Shown here: in pieces, positions 1-8,813 of the stretch
How positions within the stretch are numbered: position 1 is the stretch's first letter
How the letters are laid out: every line of letters begins with the position of its first letter
From: Virgibacillus sp. MSJ-26
Lineage (GTDB): Bacteria; Bacillota; Bacilli; Bacillales; Amphibacillaceae
Assembly (NCBI RefSeq): GCF_018918075.1
Contig: NZ_JAHLPW010000004.1
Span: 241,080-305,079, forward strand
Direction of reading: 5' to 3'
Length of the DNA: 64,000 nt
Made by a program: the position numbers and the translations under genes
The notes under the pieces: model-generated
Seen by the model: only the letters and a program-made list of their open reading frames with translations
Database searches by the model: none
What the model was told of the DNA's origin: nothing

Positions 1-92
1 ATGTAAACAATTTTCACAATCTTTTATTGAAATAAGTCTACACCTTTGTTTCCCACAAAATGCTAATCTGTAACCTTTTCAAATCTATTTTA

Positions 93-122
93 TTGACTTT
101 TTTTAAATAAATATTCTATGCT
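93..122 (+). promoter_or_regulatory. candidate sigma-A promoter of folE
   Basis: A TTGACT hexamer (93-98) lies 18 nt before TATGCT (117-122), about 85 nt upstream of the folE start. The stretch is AT-rich and is the only good match before folE. Assigned by eye from the consensus. Confidence 0.4.
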
Positions 123-205
123 TATGTGAAAGATAATATTAAGAAAGACATCGAGTGGACAAGCTAAGCTCGAATGTTTTTTTCATATAGAGAAGAGGTA
201 GTTAG

Positions 206-844
206 ATGAAAATAGTCAGTAATCAATCACTTGATAAAAAAATAAGTGACTTATACGATAAATATTCAATTGATACAGAAGAAGAAAGACATAAAGCAGA
301 GAACTTTATGAATGCAATTACAGATCTTATCGAACTTTGTGGAGATGACTCAAGTCGTCAAGGATTTGATGACACACCGTATCGTGTGTTAAAAGCTCAT
401 CTTGAATACACAGCAGGTTACCGAGAGGATCCAAAAGAACATCTGCGTAAATTCTTTGATGTAGATCATGACGAACTAATTGTAGTTAAAGATATTGAAT
501 TTAACTCACTTTGCGAGCATCACTTTGCGCCATTTTTTGGAGTTGCACATGTCGGCTATATTCCTAATGGGAAGATTACAGGATTATCAAAAATCGGTCG
601 GATGATCGATGGATATGCCGAGCGCTTTCAAGTACAAGAAAGACTGACAAATCAAATTGCTGACGCCATGCAGGAAATACTTGATCCCAAAGGCGTGATG
701 GTCGTTGTCGAAGGAAAACATATGTGCATGTGTGGACGAGGCGTTAAGAAAAGAGATTCATCAACCACTACTTCAGCGTCACGTGGGATTTTCAAAAAGG
801 ATATAGCTCAACGTCAAGAATTTTTATCATTAATTGAAAAGTAA
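206..844 (+). CDS. folE: GTP cyclohydrolase I (FolE)
   Basis: Catalyses GTP to 7,8-dihydroneopterin triphosphate, the first step of tetrahydrofolate (and other pterin) synthesis, in the cytoplasm. The 212-residue length fits FolE. The zinc ligands are visible: Cys103 and His106 in SLCEHH and Cys174 in HMCMCGRG. The family motif GLSKIGR and the C-terminal core around STTTSASRG are also present. The ATG start follows a GAAGAGGTAG ribosome binding site. A short-chain reductase gene follows about 50 bases downstream on the same strand, which suggests co-transcription and a linked role in pterin metabolism. The first 30 residues are variable, as usual for the family. Confidence 0.97.
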   Translation: MKIVSNQSLDKKISDLYDKYSIDTEEERHKAENFMNAITDLIELCGDDSSRQGFDDTPYRVLKAHLEYTAGYREDPKEHLRKFFDVDHDELIVVKDIEFNSLCEHHFAPFFGVAHVGYIPNGKITGLSKIGRMIDGYAERFQVQERLTNQIADAMQEILDPKGVMVVVEGKHMCMCGRGVKKRDSSTTTSASRGIFKKDIAQRQEFLSLIEK

Positions 845-895
845 ACCGTTTATAAACATACGGATCATGCAAGCTGAAGTAGGTAGGTGAATAGG

Positions 896-1645
896 ATGAG
901 ACATGCGATTATAACAGCAGGCTCAAAAGGACTGGGAAAACAAGTGACTGAACATTTCTTAAAGCATGACTGCTGTGTCACAGTAAATTATTACAGCGAT
1001 ACAGACAGAGTCGAATCGTTAAAAGAAGAATGGAAAGCTTACCAAGATAAGCTCCAATTTGTTCAGGGTGACGTTACAAAGAAAGAAGACATCGCAAAGA
1101 TTGTTGAACATGCTAAGGAGAAATTTGGACGTGTTGATTATTTAATTAATAATGCAGGACCTTATGTTTTTGAAAAAAAGAAACTCGTTGAATATAGCGA
1201 TGATGAATGGCAGGAAATGATTGACGGCAACTTAACAGCTGTCTTCCAATTCGCGAAATTAGTCATTCCCATCATGCGAGAACAACATTTTGGCAGGATT
1301 ATTAATTATGGTTTTCAAGACGCGGAAAATGCTCCAGGTTGGATGTATCGATCTGCATATAGCGCTGCAAAAGTGGGCTTGGTTTCATTAACTCGCAGCA
1401 TTGCCAAGGAAGAAGCTGAAAATGGTATCACCGCCAATATGGTCTTACCCGGCGATATTACTGGGGATATGAAAGAAGCAAATATTAAAGTAGCCAAAAC
1501 ACTGAACGATCCCGATACACCTGTTGGACGCCCAGGCTCAGGGGAAGACTTGGCACGACTCATTGGCTTTTTGTGTCAAGATGACTCAGATATGATTACT
1601 GGTAGTGTCGTTTCTGCAGCTGGTGGAGTGCACGTTACAGACTAA
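896..1645 (+). CDS. SDR-family oxidoreductase, possible pteridine reductase
   Basis: Classical short-chain dehydrogenase/reductase of 249 residues. It has the N-terminal nucleotide-binding glycine motif (TAGSKGLGK), the NNAGP motif and the catalytic YSAAK pair, with the C-terminal GSVVSAAGG typical of FabG-like proteins. The glycine motif starts with Ala-Gly rather than the usual Thr-Gly. The ATG at 896 is preferred over an upstream in-frame GTG at 887 because AGGTAGGTGA lies 6 bases before it. It follows folE closely, so a FolM-like dihydropterin reductase role is plausible, but SDR substrates cannot be read from sequence alone. A hairpin terminator ends the pair. Confidence 0.85.
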   Translation: MRHAIITAGSKGLGKQVTEHFLKHDCCVTVNYYSDTDRVESLKEEWKAYQDKLQFVQGDVTKKEDIAKIVEHAKEKFGRVDYLINNAGPYVFEKKKLVEYSDDEWQEMIDGNLTAVFQFAKLVIPIMREQHFGRIINYGFQDAENAPGWMYRSAYSAAKVGLVSLTRSIAKEEAENGITANMVLPGDITGDMKEANIKVAKTLNDPDTPVGRPGSGEDLARLIGFLCQDDSDMITGSVVSAAGGVHVTD

Positions 1646-1656
1646 ATATTATAAAC

Positions 1657-1699
1657 AAAAACCATGCTAGGGCTTCAGGGCTCATGCGCATGGTTTTTT
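1657..1699 (+). terminator. terminator after folE-SDR
   Basis: Stem ACCATGC (1661-1667) pairs with GCATGGT (1688-1694) and runs into a T-tract. Confidence 0.75.
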
Positions 1700-1799
1700 A
1701 GTGATTTTCTCCAGATTGCTACTGCTCTCTCTTCTCAACAAATAATAAAATCAACGTTGCCAATGGACCTAACATTCATCTTTAACATGGCCGTTCCTG

Positions 1800-1836
1800 G
1801 CATAGTGCGTATCCATATGAGTGGATAAGTCTATGC
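1800..1836. other. interrupted hairpin in intergenic DNA
   Basis: GCATAG (1800-1805) pairs with CTATGC (1831-1836), and an inner TATCCA pairs with TGGATA. There is no T-tract and no adjacent reading frame. It lies about 95 bases beyond the 3' end of the oppositely oriented kinase-like gene. It may be a decayed terminator or repeat; no function is assigned. Confidence 0.35.
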
Positions 1837-1929
1837 GTCTTCGTTCCGTTCTATGCGCCTTCATATTCTTTTTTCTGAATAAGGGTTAACTTAATCCAAG
1901 CTATCCAATGCCTTTAATTTCATACAAAA

Positions 1930-2487
1930 TTATAAGTCAAAACGATCTGTAATTAATTCAGCTACTTCCTGAGGTGTTAAATCGGTATTATTAATTCTTA
2001 TGTAGTTTTCATGCTTAATTTCACCTTTATGGGAATTCAATCTATAATCTTTCATTGTCTTTAACAGTTCTTTTTCTGACCAATCTACATTTCTTTTAGT
2101 TGGTTTTTGCTCAAGTCGGTGTGGGCTTCTATTTCGCTTCAGTCTTTCATCCGTATCGGCTTCTAATTCTACAAAATAAACCATGGCGCCCTTGGATGCA
2201 AAGATCTCACATGTTTTATCTACAAAATTCCAATCCTCTGACTGGTCAAAAGCCCATACATAAGTGAATATTAACCCTTCTTGCTCACTTTCAGCCATTG
2301 TCTTAAATATTTCCGTTCTAAATAAAGTGGACAGTTGCCACATTTCTGGACTAAAATCGAATAGAGGTTCAAGTAATTCAATGGTCATATGGTTGTGAAA
2401 TAATCTTAATCCAGTTGCTTTCGATAGTTCTTCTCCAACTGTCATTTTACCAACTGCTTGGGGGCCAAATATCAATACAAACTTCAT
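1930..2487 (-). CDS. P-loop kinase-like ATP-binding protein
   Basis: Small soluble P-loop protein of 185 residues. The Walker A motif GPQAVGKMT sits at the N-terminus (from residue 7), followed by an adenylate/shikimate-kinase-like layout with a basic lid region (RLKRNRSPHR). Substrate is unknown. The ATG at 2487 is preferred over an ORF start four codons upstream because GAGGTG lies at the right distance before it. It stands alone, convergent with the folE pair. Related proteins in Bacillaceae are usually annotated as AAA-family or shikimate-kinase-like proteins of unknown role. Confidence 0.75.
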   Translation of the reverse strand: MKFVLIFGPQAVGKMTVGEELSKATGLRLFHNHMTIELLEPLFDFSPEMWQLSTLFRTEIFKTMAESEQEGLIFTYVWAFDQSEDWNFVDKTCEIFASKGAMVYFVELEADTDERLKRNRSPHRLEQKPTKRNVDWSEKELLKTMKDYRLNSHKGEIKHENYIRINNTDLTPQEVAELITDRFDL

Positions 2488-2735
2488 AGAGCACCTCATT
2501 ATTAATAGAGTATTTTAATTGTTTTTCATTCTGTCATAGATTAGCATCCGATTATATACTTTTTTAAATACCGCCATATAGATGATAAAGTTGAAACTTT
2601 TTTTAAAATTTTACGTAGATGAAAGGGGCATTAATTAAATATAAGTATCATACTTTTCGTTTATCAACACTTATTTCATGCTAAATTTTGCAGTTAAATG
2701 TAGCAATTGAATAATGACTTAGAAGCAAGGGATGA

Positions 2736-3272
2736 ATGTCGATGGAATTTTTTACGGTTTTGCCAATGTGGAATTATTCAAGCAAACAAATAACAATTAC
2801 TGATTCGAAAAATGTGCAAGTGGGGTATATTCAGAGAAAGTATAAAAGTTTACGAGAAAATCTTATTCATTACTCTCCTTTATCATTATCTTTTTTAGAA
2901 ACGATTCACATTGATGGCGAGGATAAAGATAATCGTTTAGAAATAAGAGAGCAATCTTTTAAGTCTAATCTCAAAAAGTTAAAATGGGATATATTTTTGA
3001 ATGATCCTGCTAAAGAAAATAAGTTTCTGTTGGAAGATAAAACTAAAATCAGCACGAATCCACGTATGGCATATCACAAAAATAAGCAAAAATACGTATT
3101 TAAAAAAGATCCATTCAACCGAACGTGTGAAGTCACCTTAAATGATCACAGCTGTGTGACCATTAGGATAGATAAAAAAATCCCACCATCATTAAGAACT
3201 GTCATGGACACTGGTGACCTAACAATTATTGAGTTGCTCGGGATTTATTATGTCATCAACCTAACTTATTAG
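2736..3272 (+). CDS. uncharacterized protein, possible tubby/LURP-one-like fold
   Basis: 178-residue cytoplasmic protein without a signal peptide or membrane segment. It has many short predicted beta strands with charged turns and a hydrophobic last helix/strand (LTIIELLGIYYVINLTY), a layout seen in tubby C-terminal-like proteins of Bacilli. That assignment is by general resemblance only. AAGGGATG precedes the start; ATG at 2736 or 2742 are both possible, and spacing slightly favours 2742. It stands alone between convergent and divergent neighbours. Confidence 0.6.
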   Translation: MSMEFFTVLPMWNYSSKQITITDSKNVQVGYIQRKYKSLRENLIHYSPLSLSFLETIHIDGEDKDNRLEIREQSFKSNLKKLKWDIFLNDPAKENKFLLEDKTKISTNPRMAYHKNKQKYVFKKDPFNRTCEVTLNDHSCVTIRIDKKIPPSLRTVMDTGDLTIIELLGIYYVINLTY

Positions 3273-3387
3273 TGTATTTCGGCACGATTATCTTAAAAAC
3301 GAGGAACGTTCATCATTAATAACTAAAAGGAGAGAAAATATCCAATTTTTATGTTCAAATAGATCTCCTTGATTAGACAAGCTCTAA

Positions 3388-3534
3388 TCAATGGAGATAT
3401 TGATTCATACTCCCTTGAACTGATTTCGGCAGAGACTGATAAAACTTACCCTTGTATTTAAGATCAGCTAGACCTGCGATAACTAACACAACTGCAATAA
3501 ATATAAAAGGCATTTTACTCTTTTTATTACCCAT
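3388..3534 (-). CDS. small single-pass membrane protein (48 aa)
   Basis: A short gene with one strong N-terminal hydrophobic segment (residues about 9-23, MPFIFIAVVLVIAGL) after a basic start (MGNKKSK) and a soluble, moderately basic tail ending in NQYLH. AAAGGAGATATG lies just before the ATG, an excellent ribosome binding site, which argues that it is real. It is oriented like sfsA and starts 35 bases beyond the sfsA 3' end, so it could be translated from the same transcript. Function unknown. Confidence 0.7.
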   Translation of the reverse strand: MGNKKSKMPFIFIAVVLVIAGLADLKYKGKFYQSLPKSVQGSMNQYLH

Positions 3535-3568
3535 TTACATATCTCCTTTGATTCGTAGTTTGTTTTTA

Positions 3569-4258
3569 TCATAATAAATCTATTGGAATGGACTGATCCA
3601 AGGCTATATACTCTTCATCCACCAAACAATCATATGCTAAAATACGCACACCTTTTCGTTGCGCTTTAAGCAAAACCTCCGTAAATGCAGGATCCATTTC
3701 AGCATATGGAGTGAAAGTATGGCAACCTTTCATCTGAATGATAAACAAAACCGTTGCTGTGTACCCTTCATCAAGTGCGTCTATTAACTCTAAAACATGC
3801 TTTGTCCCTCTGGTTGTTGGTGCGTCAGGGAACATCGCGACGCCATTTTTCTCAAAGGTTACTCCTTTCACTTCAATGAAACCTTCTTCGCCCTGCTTTT
3901 CATAATAGAGATCAAAACGTGATGAATTAAATGTTACTTCTCTTGTTAAATTACTAACAAAACCAAGCTCCGACACTCTTCCAGCTTGGATTGCTTCATA
4001 AGCCACTTTATTTGGTGCTTGGGAATCAATATTGACCCAACGCCCATGTTTAACCACTGCACTAATTGAGTACTTAGTCTTTCTATTTGGATTCTGAGAC
4101 TTTTCCAGCAATACTTGCGCTTCCGGTAAAAGTAGTTCCTTTAAGCGTCCAGTATTTTTAATATGTACTTGTTCTTTGAATCCTTCGACCATCACTTCAG
4201 CGATGAATCGATTCACACGCCGAATAAATTTTCCATTAACAATATTTGTATACTTCAC
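3569..4258 (-). CDS. sfsA: SfsA family protein (sugar fermentation stimulation homologue)
   Basis: 229 residues when started at the GTG at 4258, which matches the usual SfsA length near 230. GGATAGGTGAT lies just upstream of this GTG, whereas the longer frame (to 4303) has no ribosome binding site. Family features are an N-terminal OB-like part (HIKNTGRLKELL) and a C-terminal nuclease-like core with RFDLYY and EVKGVTF, the D...E-x-K arrangement of PD-(D/E)XK enzymes. SfsA proteins bind DNA/RNA and a nuclease role has been proposed. It lies next to the oppositely oriented LysM-GH18 gene. Confidence 0.93.
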   Translation of the reverse strand: MKYTNIVNGKFIRRVNRFIAEVMVEGFKEQVHIKNTGRLKELLLPEAQVLLEKSQNPNRKTKYSISAVVKHGRWVNIDSQAPNKVAYEAIQAGRVSELGFVSNLTREVTFNSSRFDLYYEKQGEEGFIEVKGVTFEKNGVAMFPDAPTTRGTKHVLELIDALDEGYTATVLFIIQMKGCHTFTPYAEMDPAFTEVLLKAQRKGVRILAYDCLVDEEYIALDQSIPIDLL

Positions 4259-4391
4259 GGTATCACCTATCCACTTACGTTTATTGTACCTTCCATCCAC
4301 CAAATCTTCCAGTTCATACTATCTGGGTTAATGCACTATTTTTTAAAAGATGCATAGATTAACATAACGTTTACATTGGTGGTGTTTACAA

Positions 4392-5801
4392 TTGTTGATA
4401 CATGTTGTTAAAAATGGGGAAAATTTATGGCAAATTGCAAATCGATATAACCTCAATCTTCAATCAGTTGTGCAATTAAACGAGCTGGAGAACCCAAATC
4501 AATTAATACCTGGTCAATCCCTTGTCATTCCTGTTCATGGTACCTCTCATATCATTCAAAGTGGGGAAACATTATGGGCGATTGCTCAGCAGTACGGCGT
4601 AAGTGTGGATGCAATCATTCAAGCAAACCATCTGTCCAATCCTAATCAACTCGAAATCGGGGATATCCTCTTCATCCCTCCCATCGTTCATACAATTCAA
4701 CCCGGTGAAACGATAGCACAAATTGCCAATCAGTATGGAGTCACGGTGCAGGCTATTTTAAATGAAAATGGAATACAAAATGCCGATCTTATTTATCCAG
4801 GAACACAGATAATCATCCCAAGAAGAAAGCCAATCATTGAAACTAATGCCTATACTTATCAACCGCCTGGAGAAGCTGTGACATCAATTAATGAAATTGG
4901 CAATCTGCTTACGTATTTAAGTCCATTCGCCTACCAGATTACTGAAGACGGAAGCTTGACACCTTTACAGGACGACGCCATGATTCAAGCTGCAAAATCT
5001 CAAGGAGCCGTCCCAATGATGTCCATTACCAACTTTTCTTCTACAGCGACGGGCTCAAATTTAGCCCATACCATTTTAGCTAGTTCTGATTTAAGAGAGA
5101 AAGTCATTGATAACATCATCTCAGTTATGGATGAAAAGGGCTATCAAGGATTAAACGTTGATTTTGAAAACGTCTTACCCGCAGACCGGGAACTCTATAA
5201 TCAGTTTCTTCAACTCGCTGTTGATGAACTTCATCCTAAAGGATATTTTGTCTCTACCGCTGTAGCACCAAAAGTCAGTGGTACACAAACAGGCACATTA
5301 TATGAAGCCCATGATTACGAAGCACACGGCAGGATTGCTGATTTTGTCATTCTGATGACATATGAATGGGGGTACCGCTTTGGCCCACCACAATCCATTT
5401 CCCCAATTAATGAAATGAGACGTGTGGTAGAATATGCCTTATCCGTCATGCCTGCCGACAAGGTTGTTTTAGGATTTCAAATTTACGCAAGGGATTGGCT
5501 GATTCCACATGTTGAAGGACAGGAGGCTGAAACATTCAGTGCCCAAGAGGCCGTTCGACGTGCTGTAAAATTTGGTGCTACAATCCAGTATGATTCAGAG
5601 TCTCAATCACCGTTTTTCCGTTATACTGACGAACAAGGGCGTAGACATGAAGTTTGGTTTGAAGATGCACGAAGCGCTCAAGCTAAATTTGACTTGATAA
5701 AAAATTATAACTTACGTGGGGTTAGTTACTGGGCACTGGGATATCCATTTCCACAAAATTGGGCACTGTTGAATGACAACTTTACGATTAAAAAATTGTG
5801 A
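4392..5801 (+). CDS. LysM-GH18 spore cortex/peptidoglycan glycosidase (YaaH/SleL-like)
   Basis: Three N-terminal LysM repeats (residues about 2-46, 52-96 and 98-141) bind peptidoglycan. They are followed by a GH18 chitinase-like barrel (about 155-465) with the catalytic strand GLNVDFENV, whose Glu is the proton donor, and YWALGYPF near the end. This is the architecture of Bacillus YaaH/SleL-type enzymes, which act on cortex peptidoglycan in spore germination. There is no signal peptide, as usual for spore-coat-delivered members. The start codon is TTG (4392 or 4395), with GGTGGTG upstream and the first LysM beginning at once. Length (469) is normal. A hairpin terminator follows. Confidence 0.92.
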   Translation: MLIHVVKNGENLWQIANRYNLNLQSVVQLNELENPNQLIPGQSLVIPVHGTSHIIQSGETLWAIAQQYGVSVDAIIQANHLSNPNQLEIGDILFIPPIVHTIQPGETIAQIANQYGVTVQAILNENGIQNADLIYPGTQIIIPRRKPIIETNAYTYQPPGEAVTSINEIGNLLTYLSPFAYQITEDGSLTPLQDDAMIQAAKSQGAVPMMSITNFSSTATGSNLAHTILASSDLREKVIDNIISVMDEKGYQGLNVDFENVLPADRELYNQFLQLAVDELHPKGYFVSTAVAPKVSGTQTGTLYEAHDYEAHGRIADFVILMTYEWGYRFGPPQSISPINEMRRVVEYALSVMPADKVVLGFQIYARDWLIPHVEGQEAETFSAQEAVRRAVKFGATIQYDSESQSPFFRYTDEQGRRHEVWFEDARSAQAKFDLIKNYNLRGVSYWALGYPFPQNWALLNDNFTIKKL

Positions 5802-5856
5802 GCTTATTCCGCGACATCGGGGTTTTTATCTGATGCCGGATATCTCAAATGTAGGT

Positions 5857-5903
5857 AAAAGCCGTTATTACTAATATTATCCTCTAATTATAACGGCTTT
5901 TTT
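5857..5903 (+). terminator. terminator after LysM-GH18 gene
   Basis: AAAAGCCGTTAT (5857-5868) pairs perfectly with ATAACGGCTTTT (5890-5901), followed by T residues. It could work in both directions. Confidence 0.85.
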
Positions 5904-6078
5904 GTTATGTAAGGCTTACATTTGAAAGATTAAAATAATCGGTGTCAAATTCTAACCTTTCTTTTGCTCAGTATAAACTGAATGTTAATAATGGACTAGA
6001 AGTCAATACTGAAAAACCTATTTAGATGTTATAATAAAGGTATAGATTTTTAATTTTAATACTCCTAGGAGGTGACTC

Positions 6079-6417
6079 ATGTCGCATCATTACAAGCGAT
6101 ATTCCCTGAATCAATTACAAGAGGAAGAAAACGACTTGAAAGAAAGGTTAGCCGAAGCTGAAAATTTGGATCAAAGAAATTACATCGCTGTCTATAAACG
6201 TAAAATAGAAATTGTCCAATCTTATATGTTGGATCAAGATCAATTTCATGCAGGGGATATTCGTGAATATAAGGAGAATCCAAACTACTTATTTGAAATT
6301 GATGAAATGAGCGGAGTGATTGCGTGGGGATATAGGATTGATAAACAGACCCATGAAAGAATTGATAAAGGAAAACCAGTGGCCAAACTTTTAATCTTAT
6401 TAGGTGAAAAAATTTAA
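6079..6417 (+). CDS. yfhH: DUF1811 family protein (YfhH)
   Basis: 112-residue soluble protein with a charged N-terminal helical hairpin (SLNQLQEEENDLKERLAEAE) followed by a small beta-rich domain with the family signature VIAWGYRID. This matches the Bacillus YfhH/DUF1811 layout; the molecular function is unknown. AGGAGGTGACTC lies directly before the ATG. It is a monocistronic gene with its own upstream region after the preceding terminator. Confidence 0.85.
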   Translation: MSHHYKRYSLNQLQEEENDLKERLAEAENLDQRNYIAVYKRKIEIVQSYMLDQDQFHAGDIREYKENPNYLFEIDEMSGVIAWGYRIDKQTHERIDKGKPVAKLLILLGEKI

Positions 6418-6576
6418 GTTTAAAATTAAATTCTTTCCCCCATGTGACTTGCCTCTATCAGAAAGTCCAATTATTCCTCAAATAAATTGCTAGGCGTTTA
6501 AGCTCTAAGATTTAGGTGTATATAGTAAGTAGATTTTACAGTTTCACTCAAATACTTGGTAAGGAGTGAGTTTCAC

Positions 6577-7086
6577 ATGAAACGTTATAAAAATATACTG
6601 CTAGCTTTTGATGGATCTTCAGATAGTTTGAAAGCGCTGGAAACGGCTGAAACCCTTGCTTTAGATCATGATGCCACGTTGACTGTTGTACATGTCCAAG
6701 AAAAGAATGAAAATAATGCTGTTTACTATGATAATTCAGTAGATAACGCCTTTGATATTTCCAAAACAGGTCTTTATGTAGGGACAGAAAATATTCCACC
6801 ACGTTTCGAATCCTCTCCATCCCATAATCAGACCGTTTTAGACGAAAATAGGCCCGATAAAGTATTGTCTGACGCACGTGAAAATTTTGAAAGTGACATT
6901 CCTATTGGTTACCAAACTTTAATAGGACACGCGGCACATGCCATTATCGACTATGCCAAACAGGATGATACAGATTTAATTGTAATCGGAAATCGTGGCA
7001 TTAATGGCATTAAAAAACTTGTCATGGGCAGCGTCAGCCAGAAAGTGACCAATGATGCTGAATGTGCAGTGCTCGTAGTTAAATAA
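6577..7086 (+). CDS. universal stress protein (UspA family)
   Basis: 169-residue single-domain Usp protein. The N-terminal strand KNILLAFDGSSDS and the C-terminal ATP-binding loop VIGNRGINGIKK...GSVSQKV match the ATP-binding G-2x-G-9x-G(S/T) signature. It is longer than typical Usp (about 140) because of an insertion of about 35 acidic/polar residues near positions 45-90. The ATG at 6577 is chosen since AAGGAGTGAG lies 7 bases upstream. The next gene is a second Usp of the same type, but a terminator separates them. Confidence 0.93.
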   Translation: MKRYKNILLAFDGSSDSLKALETAETLALDHDATLTVVHVQEKNENNAVYYDNSVDNAFDISKTGLYVGTENIPPRFESSPSHNQTVLDENRPDKVLSDARENFESDIPIGYQTLIGHAAHAIIDYAKQDDTDLIVIGNRGINGIKKLVMGSVSQKVTNDAECAVLVVK

Positions 7087-7107
7087 TTTAATACTTTTCA
7101 TAACTAT

Positions 7108-7163
7108 GCCCACCTAATCTTTTCCCGTCCATAAAACAGAGAAAAGTGATAGGTGGGCTTTTT
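7108..7163 (+). terminator. terminator between the two usp genes
   Basis: GCCCACCTA (7108-7116) pairs with TAGGTGGGC (7150-7158), followed by five T residues. Confidence 0.85.
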
Positions 7164-7281
7164 AACAGTATATCATAGGCTTAATGTGAGTTTAATATAA
7201 TGTATTTAGGAGAATAGATGAGGATAACAGTTATCAACTTGTCTATTTACTTAATTAATTTATAAGGAGCATTGATATGAT

Positions 7282-7764
7282 ATGAGTTCAGATTATTTTA
7301 AAAACATTTTAGTCGCTTTTGATGGTTCCTCAGATAGCGTTCAAGCATTAACTTTAGCAGAAAATATTGCTAAGGATAAGAATGCCTCTTTAACAGTTGC
7401 TTATGTTTATGATCAATCCAGAGACAAAGACGAGGAGTCTTATTCAACCCATACTTATGTTGGACCCGGACCTGTACCCACACGACCTATGCCCACACCA
7501 AGAAATTCTAATAATCCTGGTAAGAAAAAAGCAGAACGGGTATTATCAAGTGCCAGAAGTACTATTACAAGCAATATTGATGTGACCTATGAAACATTAC
7601 TCGGAAAACCGGCATATGAACTTAAAGTGTATGCAAGAGACAATAACATAGATTTAATTGTTATTGGAAGCCGTGGTTTAAGCCGTATTAAAAGGTTCGT
7701 CATGGGAAGTGTAAGCAAAAGGGTAACTGAGCAAGCAGAATGTCCAGTACTTGTCGCTAAATGA
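7282..7764 (+). CDS. universal stress protein (UspA family), paralogue
   Basis: 160-residue Usp protein, paralogue of the preceding gene, with NILVAFDGSSDS at the N-terminus and VIGSRGLSRIKR...GSVSKRV for ATP binding. Its central insertion (about residues 45-75) is proline-rich (PGPVPTRPMPTP), unlike the acidic one in the neighbour. AAGGAG lies 12 bases before this ATG. A nearer ATG at 7277 reads ATG-ATA-TGA and stops after two codons, so it is a decoy or a minimal upstream ORF. A terminator follows. Confidence 0.93.
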   Translation: MSSDYFKNILVAFDGSSDSVQALTLAENIAKDKNASLTVAYVYDQSRDKDEESYSTHTYVGPGPVPTRPMPTPRNSNNPGKKKAERVLSSARSTITSNIDVTYETLLGKPAYELKVYARDNNIDLIVIGSRGLSRIKRFVMGSVSKRVTEQAECPVLVAK

Positions 7765-7810
7765 TTATTATATTCATTTAACCCCATTAAACCTGTAAAT
7801 TTTAAACTTG

Positions 7811-7853
7811 AAAGACTGAATGATGATTGCATCGTTCAGTCTTTTTCTTTGAA
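7811..7853 (+). terminator. terminator after second usp gene
   Basis: AAAGACTGAA (7811-7820) pairs with TTCAGTCTTT, with an inner GATG/CATC pairing, and runs into a T-rich tail. Confidence 0.85.
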
Positions 7854-8008
7854 CTATAGATTACCGCTCAAATCTCGAGTTATTAGTAAGCCACTTCAAA
7901 ATATAAGTTAGCTTAATCCTGTTATACAGTGAACAACTTTGGGGAAACTTTCTAATAATCGCAAATTAACTTGTACAGCAAAAGAAATTTTCCAAAGGGT
8001 GATATATC

Positions 8009-8341
8009 ATGTCGATAACCACACTTATTATATTCATTGCCATGTTCGTTTACTTTTTTAAAGACAAGAAAGATAGAATCACGGTCTATGAAACGAATGA
8101 GCAAAGGGTAGGGGAGTCACATAATGTGTTTGCAATGTTAAAAAATAATGCCCTAAAGCCAAAATTTTCGGTTCCCATTGACTGGAAGGCAACGTTGGGG
8201 TTCGGCAGGATTAAGAACAACATTGAGATATCCGTCCATAAAAACTACGCAGAAAAAGCACGTCAACTCGTGATGTTTTATCGGGCTGATCAAAGAAAGG
8301 CAAAAAGGAATATTGTGAATAATAAGTTAAATAATGATTAG
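8009..8341 (+). CDS. small membrane-anchored protein of unknown function
   Basis: 110 residues. A single N-terminal hydrophobic segment (MSITTLIIFIAMFVYFF, residues 1-17) is followed by a strongly basic, soluble C-terminal part (several Lys/Arg clusters, ending KAKRNIVNNKLNND). This suggests an N-out or signal-anchor protein with a cytoplasmic basic tail. AAAGGGTGATATATC precedes the ATG. It has its own terminator and converges with the sulfur operon. I do not recognise the family. Confidence 0.7.
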   Translation: MSITTLIIFIAMFVYFFKDKKDRITVYETNEQRVGESHNVFAMLKNNALKPKFSVPIDWKATLGFGRIKNNIEISVHKNYAEKARQLVMFYRADQRKAKRNIVNNKLNND

Positions 8342-8403
8342 TTATTCTTTTAAAAAAGTAAAGCACTCTTACACTACAAATCACACTTTAAACTGAGTAC
8401 TTT

Positions 8404-8453
8404 AAAAGCCAAAAAAGCCGAGAGTTTACTTCTCTCAGCTCGCTTGGCTTTTT
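8404..8453. terminator. bidirectional terminator between 8.0 kb gene and sulfur operon 1
   Basis: AAAAGCCAA (8404-8412) pairs with TTGGCTTTT (8444-8452), with an inner GAGAG/CTCTC helix. T-tracts lie on both strands, so it probably serves both convergent units. Confidence 0.8.
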
Positions 8454-8495
8454 ATGACTTATCTATAATCTTGAAATAACCTTTTCGGTGTTTTG

Positions 8496-8798
8496 TTAAT
8501 CTTCGAGTTGGCTTTTCCAATCATTCATTCCGCCAACCATATTTACTGCTTTAAAACCATTCGCTTCTAGTAATCCGCACGCCGCCTTACTCCGACCGCC
8601 TGATTGGCATACTAGAACATGCTCTTCATTTTTGTCTAATTCATTCAAGTGTGAGGCTAAGTCTCCTAAAGCTATATGCTTAGCACCTGAAATTTTTCCG
8701 TTCATTACTTCAAAACTTTCCCGAACGTCTATAATTGAAAATTTTTCTCCATTTTGAATTCGTTGTGTAATTTCTTCTGTTGTTGTTTGTTTAGTCAT
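8496..8798 (-). CDS. single-domain rhodanese (sulfurtransferase)
   Basis: 100-residue rhodanese domain covering the whole protein, with the persulfide-carrying cysteine in the active-site loop VCQSGGRS and the DVRE motif near the N-terminus. It transfers sulfane sulfur between thiols. The ATG at 8798 follows AGAAAGGATTTTA; an in-frame TTG one codon earlier is less likely. It is the last gene of a three-gene minus-strand operon (CoA-disulfide reductase, membrane rhodanese, this). It is a near paralogue of the gene at 44972-45271, so the gene pair has been duplicated in this genome. Confidence 0.92.
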   Translation of the reverse strand: MTKQTTTEEITQRIQNGEKFSIIDVRESFEVMNGKISGAKHIALGDLASHLNELDKNEEHVLVCQSGGRSKAACGLLEANGFKAVNMVGGMNDWKSQLED

Positions 8799-8813
8799 CA
8801 ATTAAAATCCTTT

